DNA of 64,000 bases, taken from NCBI GenBank assembly GCA_946480445.1, contig CAMLJN010000004.1:62001-126000 (forward strand), written 5' to 3'. The stretch is from an uncultured Buttiauxella sp. (GTDB lineage Bacteria; Pseudomonadota; Gammaproteobacteria; Enterobacterales; Enterobacteriaceae). A model generated the notes under the pieces. It did not search any database. It saw only the letters and a program-made list of their open reading frames with translations, and had not been told where the DNA came from. Every line of letters starts with the position of its first letter. The first letter of the stretch is position 1. The position numbers and the translations under genes were made by a program. Positions 17,870-25,693 of this stretch are shown here, piece after piece.

Positions 17870-18061
17870 GAATTCTGTCGGGTTTAGTTCGCATGGCTTG
17901 AAGCGGATCACCTCCTCGCGTATCAAGTCGTTAACCTCCTCGATGCGCTCCTGTAACGGTGTTAGCTCGTTACGTACAAAAACCTGAGCCGCCTTAACTA
18001 CATCACTTAATCCGCCGGTATTATTAGGAATGACGCCCATCATCTGGGGCGGCCAGCAAAA
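17870..18061 (-). pseudogene. P2 portal protein (gpQ) C-terminal fragment
   Basis: Minus-strand codons read PPQMMGVIPNNTGGLSDV, then AAQVFVRNELTPLQERIEE and EEVIRFKP. This is the end of the P2/PBSX-type portal protein that forms the DNA entry vertex of the capsid. Everything upstream of PPQMM is missing: at 18047 the sequence switches to the last codons of ogr on the other strand. Downstream the open frame runs on through the cos region to 17654, probably past the lost natural stop. Confidence 0.8.
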
Positions 18062-18095
18062 AATTCAGTGGATGTAAGCGAGAAGCCCCCCAGTC
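18047..18095. repeat. 49-base direct repeat, copy 1 (ogr tail)
   Basis: Identical to 19939-19987 except one base. In copy 2 it encodes the last codons of ogr (GGQQKIQWM, stop) and the first terminator arm. Here only that tail is present, fused to the portal fragment. The pair brackets the IS4 remnant and the effector-like gene. Confidence 0.9.
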
Positions 18096-18109
18096 GAGGT
18101 TTTTTTATC

Positions 18110-18297
18110 TGGGGAAGTTTCCTGCAATGTCATCATCACCTGCATCGTAGTTTCGGAGTATTCTGAGAAGCTCAGTTGATTTGGCCAGCAACCTTTCAGT
18201 CTCCCAGCCATCTTAATAATCTGATAATGCACCAGATTATAGGCCAGTAGCACGCCACACACTTCATGCTCCACCAGCTCCGGCTTTCCCCCACAAC
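18110..18297 (-). pseudogene. IS4-family transposase C-terminal fragment
   Basis: Minus-strand frame reading KPELVEHEVCGVLLAYNLV then HYQIIKMAGRLKG and PNQLSFSEYSETTMQV. This is like the E.VWGVLLAYNLVRYQM...WPNQLSFSE region after the catalytic Glu in IS4 transposases. Neither the rest of the transposase nor intact inverted repeats are present. It marks the left side of the segment that carries the effector-like gene. Confidence 0.7.
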
Positions 18298-18391
18298 GCG
18301 TTAGTGATTAAATAATGAATTAGGGTCATGGCCTTATTCTCTACAATGAGATTTATATGTATTTTTTAAATTTCACTGCTTGGATGATAAA

Positions 18392-19660
18392 ATGTTGCAA
18401 TCTGTTTCACAAATTCCCGATGCTTCAAGTACTCTGGATTTGTTACATAAAAATAAAACTGCAGAGATTTATGAGTTTTCATGTTTTCAAAAATTCATAG
18501 ATTTTTTTCGGAGGGTTTTTACTGGGCAAAGTAAGGATTATCTTGAAGGTATCTATACTGGAAAAAGTACAATTGATGCACATAGAGAAATACATGAGTT
18601 ACTTTTCTCAAAACATGTTTCATCATCTGATGACCTCATTGGGGAAAATTTTAAACCCATTTTAGGCGTGGTTAAAATGCTGGATATCACAAAAGAAAAC
18701 CAAAGAGACCTTTTTAAAGTTTCAGTAACTCCACGAAGTGATGAATGTTTTGAGATGAAAGTATGCTTTCACAATAAAATTCTCATTGAGAAGGTTGTTT
18801 CCAGCAATGAACTTTCTTTTCTTGAAAAAACATTTTTTAATAAAAATAACGGGGCGGTAACCTACCCAGTTGGGGCGGGGGGCAACTCAACTTTTGAAAA
18901 TCTCTTTCTGAGTGCATATAAAGATTATGTGCAGCAAACTTTGGAAAAAACGATGCAAGAAATCATTGTTAATGTGAATGATATTATAATGCATTCGTCG
19001 ACTCGAGATATCGAGAGGAAATATGAGAAAGATAAACCGAGACCTGTGCCTGACTCAGCAGGTATAGCTCACGGTAAATTTATTGAGATGGCCAGAGGCA
19101 CCACAGATGACTTTGGTGTCACTGGCATCAATATTCAGTATGTATTGAAATATAACACTGGTAACTGCGGGGAGATGGCTATGCTTTCTGCTGTGTTGTT
19201 AAATTGTATTCTTGAAAAAACAACATCCTCCTTTAGTTTGAATGCTTGCAATAGTATAGATGTGTCTGTTTTGTCCACTCCGCGTTCTGGGGAGGATGGA
19301 TATTCAGAAGGGTGCGATCATTTTGTTGCCAATTTGAAATTTAACTCGTTCGGGAAGGGTTTTGAATATGTAGTGGACTCGTGGGGTGGGTGTTTTTTTA
19401 AAAGTAAATGTTGTGAGGATATAAAAAACAACTATAGTAAAGGTTCTTATTTTACTAATGAGAACATACAGCTGAGGACTCATGACATTTTAACAGATCT
19501 TGTTAATGATGAAGATTATATTGCCATGATAAAAAAAGATATATATAAGATACACAAAGTAAACCTTGACGATGCCAGCTTTACAGACCCCTTTAAACAG
19601 GAAAGAAACAGAAGGGAGATGGCGTTGGCAAATCGGTTCAGTCATAGTCCCTCCATGTGA
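18392..19660 (+). CDS. Putative effector with Cys-His-Asp (papain/transglutaminase-like) catalytic set
   Basis: A 422-residue soluble protein, strongly A/T-rich. The C-terminal half has GNCGEMAMLSAVLLN with Cys259, then CDHFVANL with His310, then YVVDSWGG with Asp329. This order and spacing is typical of thiol proteases, deamidases and transglutaminase-like bacterial effectors (compare the SseI/PMT and OspI kind). The N-terminal ~200 residues are helical and not recognised (FQKFIDFFRRVFTGQSKDYL near 33). No signal peptide or membrane segment is seen. ATG 18392 is chosen, with TTG 18380 also possible; the ribosome site is weak. It stands alone in the prophage remnant between 49-base repeats. 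Effector role and chemistry are inferred. Confidence 0.65.
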   Translation: MLQSVSQIPDASSTLDLLHKNKTAEIYEFSCFQKFIDFFRRVFTGQSKDYLEGIYTGKSTIDAHREIHELLFSKHVSSSDDLIGENFKPILGVVKMLDITKENQRDLFKVSVTPRSDECFEMKVCFHNKILIEKVVSSNELSFLEKTFFNKNNGAVTYPVGAGGNSTFENLFLSAYKDYVQQTLEKTMQEIIVNVNDIIMHSSTRDIERKYEKDKPRPVPDSAGIAHGKFIEMARGTTDDFGVTGINIQYVLKYNTGNCGEMAMLSAVLLNCILEKTTSSFSLNACNSIDVSVLSTPRSGEDGYSEGCDHFVANLKFNSFGKGFEYVVDSWGGCFFKSKCCEDIKNNYSKGSYFTNENIQLRTHDILTDLVNDEDYIAMIKKDIYKIHKVNLDDASFTDPFKQERNRREMALANRFSHSPSM

Positions 19661-19777
19661 GTGCTATTGTTGTCACCCAGGAACTGAAAGACTCGACGAA
19701 GGGAACGCTAACCCGTAAGTTATGCGTATTTACAGCGGCTAATCCGGCAAGACAGACTCGTTGCCTGTCTGGTCGTA

Positions 19778-19969
19778 GCTTATACCCACATCAGTCGCTA
19801 TATGGGTGATACAACTAAAGAGCGTTACCATCAGTGCCAGAACGTGAATTGTAGTGCGACTTTTATCACGTTGGAGACAGTAAAGCATTACATCGTGTAG
19901 CCAGGGGAAAGAACGCCGGTTCTACCGCACCCGATGCCGGGCGGCCAGCAAAAAATTCAGTGGATGTAA
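19778..19969 (+). pseudogene. ogr: Ogr/Delta-type late activator of P2, broken
   Basis: Codons read AYTHISRYMGDTTKERYHQC, then QNVNCSATFITLETVKHYIV, which is the zinc-finger activator Ogr with its second Cys pair (QCQNVNC). An in-frame TAG at 19898-19900 replaces the usual Lys after YIV. The frame then continues as PGERTPVLPHPMPGGQQK and ends IQWM at 19969. The N-terminal part with the first Cys pair cannot be read cleanly. It lies next to attR, as in P2 and as ogrK does in E. coli K-12. Confidence 0.85.
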
Positions 19970-19987
19970 GCGAGAAGCCCCTCAGTC
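19939..19987. repeat. 49-base direct repeat, copy 2 (ogr tail)
   Basis: Counterpart of 18047-18095 with one mismatch (T for C at 19982). It holds the last codons of ogr and the left arm of the long hairpin at 19976-20069. Confidence 0.9.
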
Positions 19988-20069
19988 TGGACTGACCCCA
20001 TAAAAAACTGCACCTTACTCAGTTGGGTGTCCAACTTATGGGGTGCAGTCCAGTGGAGGGGCTTTTTTT
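19976..20069 (+). terminator. Long hairpin after ogr, with IS3-like terminal sequence in the loop
   Basis: AGCCCCTC-AGTC-TGGACTG on the left pairs with CAGTCCA-GT-GGAGGGGCT on the right, followed by seven T residues, a terminator for ogr. The enclosed ~50 bases are themselves inverted (ACCCCATAA...TTATGGGGT). TGGACTG..CCCCATAA resembles the ends of IS3-family elements (TGGACTGCACCCCATAAG...), so the loop could be the residue of an excised or collapsed element. The rest of 19661-20132 holds no gene apart from ogr. Confidence 0.55.
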
Positions 20070-20132
20070 GTGTCGATGTGGTCAATGTGTGGACGTGACC
20101 TGAAATAAATCCTTTTATTTCAATTGGCTAAT

Positions 20133-20158
20133 CGCAAAAAAGAAGGCCTGCGCAAGGG
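20133..20158. repeat. Right attachment repeat (attR), within the cyaR terminator
   Basis: A 26-base match to 15526-15551 with one mismatch. It overlaps the 3' hairpin and T run of cyaR. The E. coli cyaR terminator is, as I recall it, the P2 attB core, so the phage restored the RNA's terminator on insertion. Confidence 0.88.
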
Positions 20159-20222
20159 AGATTGCACAGGCCAAGGAGGTGGTTCCTGGTACAGCTAGCA
20201 TTTATGGGTTATGTTTTTCAGC
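20136..20222 (-). ncRNA. cyaR: CyaR small RNA
   Basis: The minus strand from 20222 reads GCTGAAAAACATAACCCATA, then AATGCTAGCTGTACCAGGAA and CCACCTCCTT, followed by a GC-rich terminator hairpin and a T run: about 87 bases, as for E. coli CyaR (RyeE). The CCUCCUU stretch is the seed that blocks ribosome sites of ompX, nadE, luxS and yqaE in E. coli; it is a conserved Hfq-dependent RNA. It lies next to yegQ as in E. coli. The upstream -10 and CRP site support expression. Confidence 0.95.
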
Positions 20223-20228
20223 CTGCGA

Positions 20229-20271
20229 ATCATAACGTGCTCAGGCTGACCGGTGTGTGATCGGTTTCTAA
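20229..20271 (-). promoter_or_regulatory. cyaR promoter: -10 and CRP site centred at -41.5
   Basis: On the minus strand TATGAT (20229-20234) ends six bases before the RNA start. TTAGA-N6-TCACA (20256-20271) has one perfect and one weak CRP half-site; its centre is 41.5 bases before +1, the class II position. CRP control of cyaR is established in E. coli. Confidence 0.75.
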
Positions 20272-20306
20272 GAATCATCCCAGGATAAAAAAATAACCCA
20301 AATTAA

Positions 20307-21668
20307 CTAGTTACCGTGCGGATTGCGGGTAGTCTGACCGGCTAAATTGCGCATCAGCAGCGCATAATCCAGCGACACATCCTGCGGTACAGGCAACCAT
20401 ACGGTATGGCCATCGCCCGGCGCGACCTCAATCGGCTGAGCCTTGGTGTTTTCCAGCACTTCAAGCGTGAAGGTGACGTTGCCCTGCGGAGTCATCAGCT
20501 CCAGGCTGTCGCCCAGCAGGAACTTGTTTTTCACCGCCACGGCCGCCAGATCGCCGCGGCGTTCGCCGGTAAACTCCCCGACAAACTGTTGACGTTCGGA
20601 GATGGAATGGCCGTACTCGTAGTTTTGATGGCTGTCATGCGTATGGCGACGCAGGAAGCCTTCGGTGTAACCACGGTGCGCCAGGCCTTCAAGCGTTTGC
20701 AGAAGCGTTGGATCAAAGGGCTTGCCTGCGGCGGCATCGTCAATTGCGCGGCGATAAACCTGAGCGGTGCGGGCACAGTAGTAATAGGATTTGGTGCGGC
20801 CTTCAATTTTTAAGGAGTGGACGCCCATTCTGGTCAGGCGTTCAACGTGCTCGATGGCGCGCAGATCTTTCGAGTTCATGATGTAGGTGCCGTGTTCATC
20901 TTCGAACGCCGTCATGTATTCACCCGGGCGCTTGGCCTCTTCCATCATAAAGACTTTGTCGGTTGGTGCCCCTACGCCCAGCGTCGGCTCAATGTTTTGA
21001 ACGGGAATCGGTTCGTGGACGTGAACGATATTGCCGATCTCATCTTCTTTGCCTTCTTCCACTTTGTATTCCCAGCGGCAGGCGTTGGTGCAGGTCCCCT
21101 GGTTTGGATCGCGCTTGTTGATATAGCCCGACAGCAGGCAGCGGCCGGAATAGGCCATGCACAGCGCACCGTGGACGAAAATTTCCAGCTCCATGTCCGG
21201 CACCTGTTCGCGGATCTCTGCAATTTCTTCAAGAGAGAGTTCGCGTGAGAGGATGACACGGGTCAGCCCCATTTGCTTCCAGAACTTCACGGTTGCCCAG
21301 TTTACGGCGTTGGCCTGCACCGACAGATGGATGTCCATCTCCGGGAAGGCTTCACGTACCAGCATGATCAAACCAGGATCGGACATAATCAGCGCATCTG
21401 GCCCCATTTCGACCACCGGCTTCAGATCGCGGATAAAGGTTTTCAGCTTGGCGTTATGCGGGGCGATATTCACCACGACATAGAATTTTTTACCCAGCTG
21501 ATGGGCTTCGTTGATGCCGAGCTGGAGATTTTCGTGGTTGAATTCGTTATTACGCACGCGCAGGCTGTAACGCGGCTGGCCCGCATAAACGGCATCCGCG
21601 CCGTAGGCAAAAGCGTAACGCATATTTTTCAGCGTTCCCGCCGGGGATAAAAGTTCTGGTTTAAACAT
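20307..21668 (-). CDS. yegQ: YegQ/TrhP, U32-family tRNA hydroxylation protein
   Basis: A 453-residue cytoplasmic protein of the peptidase U32 family. E. coli YegQ (TrhP) is needed for prephenate-dependent 5-hydroxyuridine formation at tRNA position 34. It starts MFKPELLSPAGTLKNMRYAF, a typical U32 start. EIFVHGALCMAYSGRCLLSG lies near 165-184, and the Cys-rich NQGTCTNACRWEY near 195 completes the set of Cys residues expected to bind an Fe-S cluster. KIEGRTKSYYY lies near 290. The full length equals the E. coli protein. It is transcribed away from cyaR's start region and appears monocistronic. Confidence 0.95.
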   Translation of the reverse strand: MFKPELLSPAGTLKNMRYAFAYGADAVYAGQPRYSLRVRNNEFNHENLQLGINEAHQLGKKFYVVVNIAPHNAKLKTFIRDLKPVVEMGPDALIMSDPGLIMLVREAFPEMDIHLSVQANAVNWATVKFWKQMGLTRVILSRELSLEEIAEIREQVPDMELEIFVHGALCMAYSGRCLLSGYINKRDPNQGTCTNACRWEYKVEEGKEDEIGNIVHVHEPIPVQNIEPTLGVGAPTDKVFMMEEAKRPGEYMTAFEDEHGTYIMNSKDLRAIEHVERLTRMGVHSLKIEGRTKSYYYCARTAQVYRRAIDDAAAGKPFDPTLLQTLEGLAHRGYTEGFLRRHTHDSHQNYEYGHSISERQQFVGEFTGERRGDLAAVAVKNKFLLGDSLELMTPQGNVTFTLEVLENTKAQPIEVAPGDGHTVWLPVPQDVSLDYALLMRNLAGQTTRNPHGN

Positions 21669-21877
21669 GATTTTCTCGTTCTGATTTCAGGTCAGAACCG
21701 CCTCACCTGATGAAGCGGCTGGTGCAAAGCTGCGGGATTACCCCAATTTTAGGGCGGGAATTGTAGCGCTGCGCAGCCGGGGAGTAAACCTCCCTGGCGC
21801 GGAGCGGTGTGGCGGGCTGCAAACTTCATCATACAAAAGGGGCCAGGCCGATGATGACCTTTGCAGCAGGGCAGCGG

Positions 21878-22126
21878 CTAAAGGAGCAAATTCAGGATCA
21901 CCCCGGTGAAGGTCATATCCCGGGTAAACTCCCTGAGCGAGGAGAGGTTTGCTCTGAAATGCGCGAGCATAAGCTCGGTTGCCTGTTCTTCGTTCGCGGC
22001 CTGGGTTTCAAAGGGCATTTTTCGTAACCCGCTGGCCTGTAAGGCCTTTATGTCGGCTGCGGATAAACACTGAGTCGGATAAATATTAACGGCAATGTCA
22101 CTCAGGTAAAAAACATAAGATTTCAT
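21878..22126 (-). CDS. Small cytoplasmic protein of unknown function
   Basis: An 82-residue protein beginning MKSYVFYLSDIAVNIYPTQC, with an acidic and Gln-rich middle (FETQAANEEQATELMLAHF) and a hydrophobic C terminus. A strong ribosome site (GAAAGGAAAA) lies just before ATG 22126, which supports that it is real. It follows baeR by 38 bases on the same strand and may be the last gene of the mdtABCD-baeSR transcript. In E. coli a different gene, yegP, lies between baeR and yegQ. No family is recognised. Confidence 0.65.
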   Translation of the reverse strand: MKSYVFYLSDIAVNIYPTQCLSAADIKALQASGLRKMPFETQAANEEQATELMLAHFRANLSSLREFTRDMTFTGVILNLLL

Positions 22127-22164
22127 CGCTTTTTCCTTTCCTTGTTCGTTTGCTTTCCGCCTGG

Positions 22165-22887
22165 CTACAGCATGCGGCAGGCATCGGCTTCCCAGCGGTA
22201 GCCCACGCCGTAAACCGCGCGAATAAACGACTGCTCTTCGTCGAGCGATTCCAGCTTGCGGCGCAGGTTTTTAATATGGCTGTCGATGGTTCGGTCCGTG
22301 ACCACCCGGTAATCGTCATAGAGATGGTTTAGCAGCATTTCGCGGGAAAAGACTTTGCCCGGTTCGTGCGAAAGCGTTTTGAGCAGGCGAAATTCCGCGG
22401 GCGTTAAATCCAGTAGCTTGTCGCGCCAGCTTGCCTGAAAGCGGCCTTCATCAATAATCAGTGGGCTTTCTTCGCCTGCGGGCAGCGGCTCCTGTTGACG
22501 TTTGCAGCGGCGCAGAATGGTTTTGACGCGGGCGACCACTTCACGCGGGCTGTAGGGCTTACAAATGTAGTCGTCAGCGCCAATTTCCAGCCCCAGCAGA
22601 CGGTCGATCTCTTCTATTTTGGCGGTGACCATCACAATGGGCACCTCGGAGAAGCGACGGATTTCGCGGCACAGCGTTAATCCATCCGTGCCGGGGAGCA
22701 TGAGGTCCAGCAGGATTAAATCCGGCGGCGTCTGGCGCACGTAGGACAGCACCTGGTCGCCGCGGGTAATCAGAGTCGGGGCATAGCTCGCCGCTCTTAA
22801 ATAGTCGATAAGCAGCTGGCCAAGCTTTGGCTCGTCTTCAACAATCAAAATGCGCGGCGCATTTTCATCAAGCGGAAAATCTGTCAT
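22165..22887 (-). CDS. baeR: BaeR response regulator
   Basis: A 240-residue OmpR/PhoB-type regulator that activates mdtABCD, acrD and spy in response to envelope stress. The receiver domain (about 10-125) has the acidic pair in VEDEP, the phospho-acceptor Asp in [14 protein letters not shown] near residue 61, the switch Thr/Ser region MVTAK and the Lys in [13 protein letters not shown]. The winged-helix DNA-binding domain (about 135-235) has [13 protein letters not shown] and [17 protein letters not shown]. It overlaps baeS by 4 bases, so the two are co-translated. It is the penultimate gene of the operon. Confidence 0.97.
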   Translation of the reverse strand: MTDFPLDENAPRILIVEDEPKLGQLLIDYLRAASYAPTLITRGDQVLSYVRQTPPDLILLDLMLPGTDGLTLCREIRRFSEVPIVMVTAKIEEIDRLLGLEIGADDYICKPYSPREVVARVKTILRRCKRQQEPLPAGEESPLIIDEGRFQASWRDKLLDLTPAEFRLLKTLSHEPGKVFSREMLLNHLYDDYRVVTDRTIDSHIKNLRRKLESLDEEQSFIRAVYGVGYRWEADACRML

Positions 22888-24281
22888 ACGTTTCTCGTTG
22901 CCTCTGGATCCAGCGGTAACTCTACCGTAATGCTAACGCCGCCGAAAGGCGAATGGCCTGCCTTCAGGCTGCCACCGTGCGCTGCGACAATGTTCTGACA
23001 AATAGAAAGCCCAAGCCCGGAGCCGCCGCTTGCCCGGTTTCGCGAGCCTTCCGTGCGGTAGAAACGGTCGAAGAGCATGGCGAGCTGTTCGTCATTTACG
23101 CCAGGCGCGCTGTCGGCAAAGGTTATCACAAAGCGCTGCTGGGTGACTTCGCCCGAGATCAACAGTTGCCCCCCCGCATCGGTATAACGCAGGCTGTTTT
23201 CCAGCAGGTTGTTGAAGAGCTGCATTAGCCGATCGCTGTCGCCAAAAATGGTCACGTGGTCGGGCAGGGCGAGGCGGATGCTCAGCGCTCTGGAATCAAA
23301 GCGCTGGCGGAATGCGCCTGCAACCACTTCGAGCAGGGTAATAATATCGAGAGATTTTTTCTGGTAGGCCAGCGCACCTTCGTCGGACATCGACAGCTGA
23401 TGTAAGTCGTCGACCAGCTTGGTCAGCGTGGCGACCTCCATCTGTAAAGAGGCCACGGACTCCGGCGTAAATTTGCGCACGCCGTCCTGAATCGCCTCCA
23501 GCTCGCCGCGCAGAATCGCCAGCGGAGTACGTAATTCATGAGAAATATCCGCCATATAGGCGCGGCGCATATTGTGGTTTTTCTCAAGCGTGCTGGCGAG
23601 CTGGTTAAAATCCTGCGCGAGTTTGCCGAGTTCATCCTGGCTTGTGGAGTCAACGCGGGTGGTGAAGTCACCCGCCGCCAGTTTATGCGTGCCTTCAACC
23701 AGGCGTTTGACCGGGGCGAGCAGACCCCTGGCCAGCAGGAAGGTGGCGGCTGCGGCAAGCAGCGTTGAAAGAGCGACGATAATCCAGCTCGTTCGCCGTT
23801 GCTGGCGGTCAAAATTAATGTCCGTATTGCGCGTTAGCCGTTCGACAGGGGAGGCAATGACCCAGCCTGCATCGCGTCCGTTTACGTTGATGGCTCGCCG
23901 CGTGCCGTCAGGCGGCACCGGGCCGCGCGGGCCAACCAGCACTTTGTAATCCTGATCCACGACCCAGAACTGGGTGCGCCAGCCGTGCGGCGGCATGTTC
24001 GGGTTGCGCCCGTCCTCGTCGCGTTCAAATGAGCGCAGGATCTGGAACATAAAGCGGTCATTGTGCCGCAGAAACTGCCAGTTGCCGTGCAGGGCATACT
24101 GCTCGCCCAGCGCATCGCTAAGCATCTCCAGCCGCTGTTCGTTGCCGTGCTTAATGTAGTCAATAAATCCGCGCTCGAAACTCAGCCGCACGCCCCAGTG
24201 CATGATCGCCAGCACCAGCAGGCAGGTGGAAAAGATGGCGAGAAACAGCTTGCCGGTAATGCCTGGCCGCCAGAGTTTCAT
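22884..24281 (-). CDS. baeS: BaeS sensor histidine kinase
   Basis: A 465-residue inner-membrane kinase that senses envelope damage and compounds such as indole, flavonoids and metals and phosphorylates BaeR. TM1 is at about 10-31 and TM2 at about 165-187, with the periplasmic sensor region between. A HAMP linker follows (about 188-240). The phospho-acceptor box [20 protein letters not shown] starts near 247. The ATPase domain has N ([15 protein letters not shown]), G1 ([13 protein letters not shown]) and G2 ([18 protein letters not shown]) boxes. Start and stop overlap mdtD and baeR by 4 bases each. All catalytic motifs are intact. Confidence 0.97.
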   Translation of the reverse strand: MKLWRPGITGKLFLAIFSTCLLVLAIMHWGVRLSFERGFIDYIKHGNEQRLEMLSDALGEQYALHGNWQFLRHNDRFMFQILRSFERDEDGRNPNMPPHGWRTQFWVVDQDYKVLVGPRGPVPPDGTRRAINVNGRDAGWVIASPVERLTRNTDINFDRQQRRTSWIIVALSTLLAAAATFLLARGLLAPVKRLVEGTHKLAAGDFTTRVDSTSQDELGKLAQDFNQLASTLEKNHNMRRAYMADISHELRTPLAILRGELEAIQDGVRKFTPESVASLQMEVATLTKLVDDLHQLSMSDEGALAYQKKSLDIITLLEVVAGAFRQRFDSRALSIRLALPDHVTIFGDSDRLMQLFNNLLENSLRYTDAGGQLLISGEVTQQRFVITFADSAPGVNDEQLAMLFDRFYRTEGSRNRASGGSGLGLSICQNIVAAHGGSLKAGHSPFGGVSITVELPLDPEATRNV

Positions 24282-25693
24282 GGTTGGCTCCTTTTACGCC
24301 GCGTGAGAATGACGTTTTTGGTGGTGTCCTTAGGTACGCGGGCAAAGACCAGCGCGGGAATGGCGATAATGACCGCCATGCTCAGATAGGTATAGAGAAA
24401 AACGCTGTGCACTAACGGGCTGTCTGGCGCAAGCTGATTCTGACCGTACATGCCCAGCAGCAGCCCCGCCACCGTGACGCCGATACTCATGGAAAGCTGC
24501 ATCACCATCGACAACATACTGTTCCCGCCGCTTGCCAGCTCGTCAGGTAAGTCTTTGAGCGTCAGCGTATTCATCGACGAGAAGCGCATCGAGTTGACCA
24601 TCCCCTGGATAAACAGCACCACGGGGAGCAGGAGATACCAGCCGAGAAGAGCGGTAGCCATAAATATCAGGCTAATCAGCGCAAGGCCAAGCGTGGCAGC
24701 GACCAGCACGCGACGGTAGCCAAAGCGATTGACGACCTGCACAACAATGCGCTTCATGCCCATACTGCCAAGCACCATGGGGATCATCATCAGCCCCGCA
24801 TGAAAGGGCGAAAAACCGAGGCCGATTTGCAGAAATACCGGCGTCATAAACGGCAGCATACCGCTGCCGATGCGTGCGCAGAAGCTGCCGAAAAGGCCAA
24901 GCGAGAAAGTGCGGGTGTTGAACAGATTCAGATTGAACAGCGCATTTTCGTTGCCGCGTGCGTGCCAGAGATACAGCAGGATAGCCAGTATGCCGCCGCC
25001 GATAAGCCCGCTGAGCGCAAGCGTTGAGATACCCAGTCCCTTTTGGCCGTCAAGGGCGATGGTCAGCGCGGCCATACCAAACGCCAGCAGCACAAAACCT
25101 GCCATGTCGAAGCGGCGCGTTTGCAGGGTGTAGTTAGGCATCAGCCAGAGGGTGGCTAGCGCCCCGATGATGCCCACGGGCAGGTTAATCAGAAAGATCC
25201 AGTGCCAGGAGGCATATTCAACCAACATCCCGCCAAGCGCAGGGCCAAGCAGCGGGCCAACCTGGCCGGGCAGGGTCACGAAAGTCATCGCCGCCATATA
25301 CTGTTCGCGCGGCACAATTTTCATCACCGTCAGTCTGCCGACCGGCACCATCATTGCGCCGCCGATCCCTTGCAGCACGCGTGCCATTACCAGTTCATCA
25401 AGCGTTGAAGCTCGGGCGCAAAACAGCGAGCCGAGGGTGAACAGGACGATGGCGGTGAAAAAAACATTACGTACGCCGACCCTGTCCGCAAGCCAGCCGC
25501 TGGCGGGCAGCATCACCGCTACCGTCAGCACGTAAGATACAATCACCGAATGCATATGCAGCGGACTTTCGCCGAGGCTTGCCGCCATCGAGGGCAGAGC
25601 GGTATTGACGATTGTGGTGTCGAGCGATTGCATAAAAAAGCCAAAAGCGACAATCCACAGTTGCCAGCGTACGGCGGCAGGCAGGTCGGTCAT
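24278..25693 (-). CDS. mdtD: MdtD, major facilitator superfamily transporter
   Basis: A 471-residue, 14-helix DHA2-type transporter of the inner membrane. The N-terminal [18 protein letters not shown] lies near 25 and the antiporter motif A-like [13 protein letters not shown] near 67. [20 protein letters not shown] lies near 115 and the motif C-like [20 protein letters not shown] near 146. In E. coli the gene is part of the BaeR-controlled mdtABCD operon but MdtD is not needed for the drug resistance given by MdtABC; citrate/iron-citrate export has been proposed. It begins directly after mdtC and overlaps baeS by 4 bases. Confidence 0.95.
   Translation of the reverse strand: MTDLPAAVRWQLWIVAFGFFMQSLDTTIVNTALPSMAASLGESPLHMHSVIVSYVLTVAVMLPASGWLADRVGVRNVFFTAIVLFTLGSLFCARASTLDELVMARVLQGIGGAMMVPVGRLTVMKIVPREQYMAAMTFVTLPGQVGPLLGPALGGMLVEYASWHWIFLINLPVGIIGALATLWLMPNYTLQTRRFDMAGFVLLAFGMAALTIALDGQKGLGISTLALSGLIGGGILAILLYLWHARGNENALFNLNLFNTRTFSLGLFGSFCARIGSGMLPFMTPVFLQIGLGFSPFHAGLMMIPMVLGSMGMKRIVVQVVNRFGYRRVLVAATLGLALISLIFMATALLGWYLLLPVVLFIQGMVNSMRFSSMNTLTLKDLPDELASGGNSMLSMVMQLSMSIGVTVAGLLLGMYGQNQLAPDSPLVHSVFLYTYLSMAVIIAIPALVFARVPKDTTKNVILTRRKRSQP

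Larger units (their letters stand above)
15526..20158. mobile_element. Degenerate P2-like prophage inserted in the cyaR terminator
   Basis: Between two 26-base direct repeats lie, in P2 order: an integrase tail (minus strand), a cargo position with a toxin/immunity pair, a cos-like site, a portal gene fragment (minus), and ogr next to the right repeat. The right repeat is the 3' terminator of cyaR, whose E. coli counterpart is the P2 attB site. Replication, capsid (except the portal piece), tail and lysis genes are missing. A/T-rich non-phage genes have been added. It cannot be an active phage. Confidence 0.88.
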
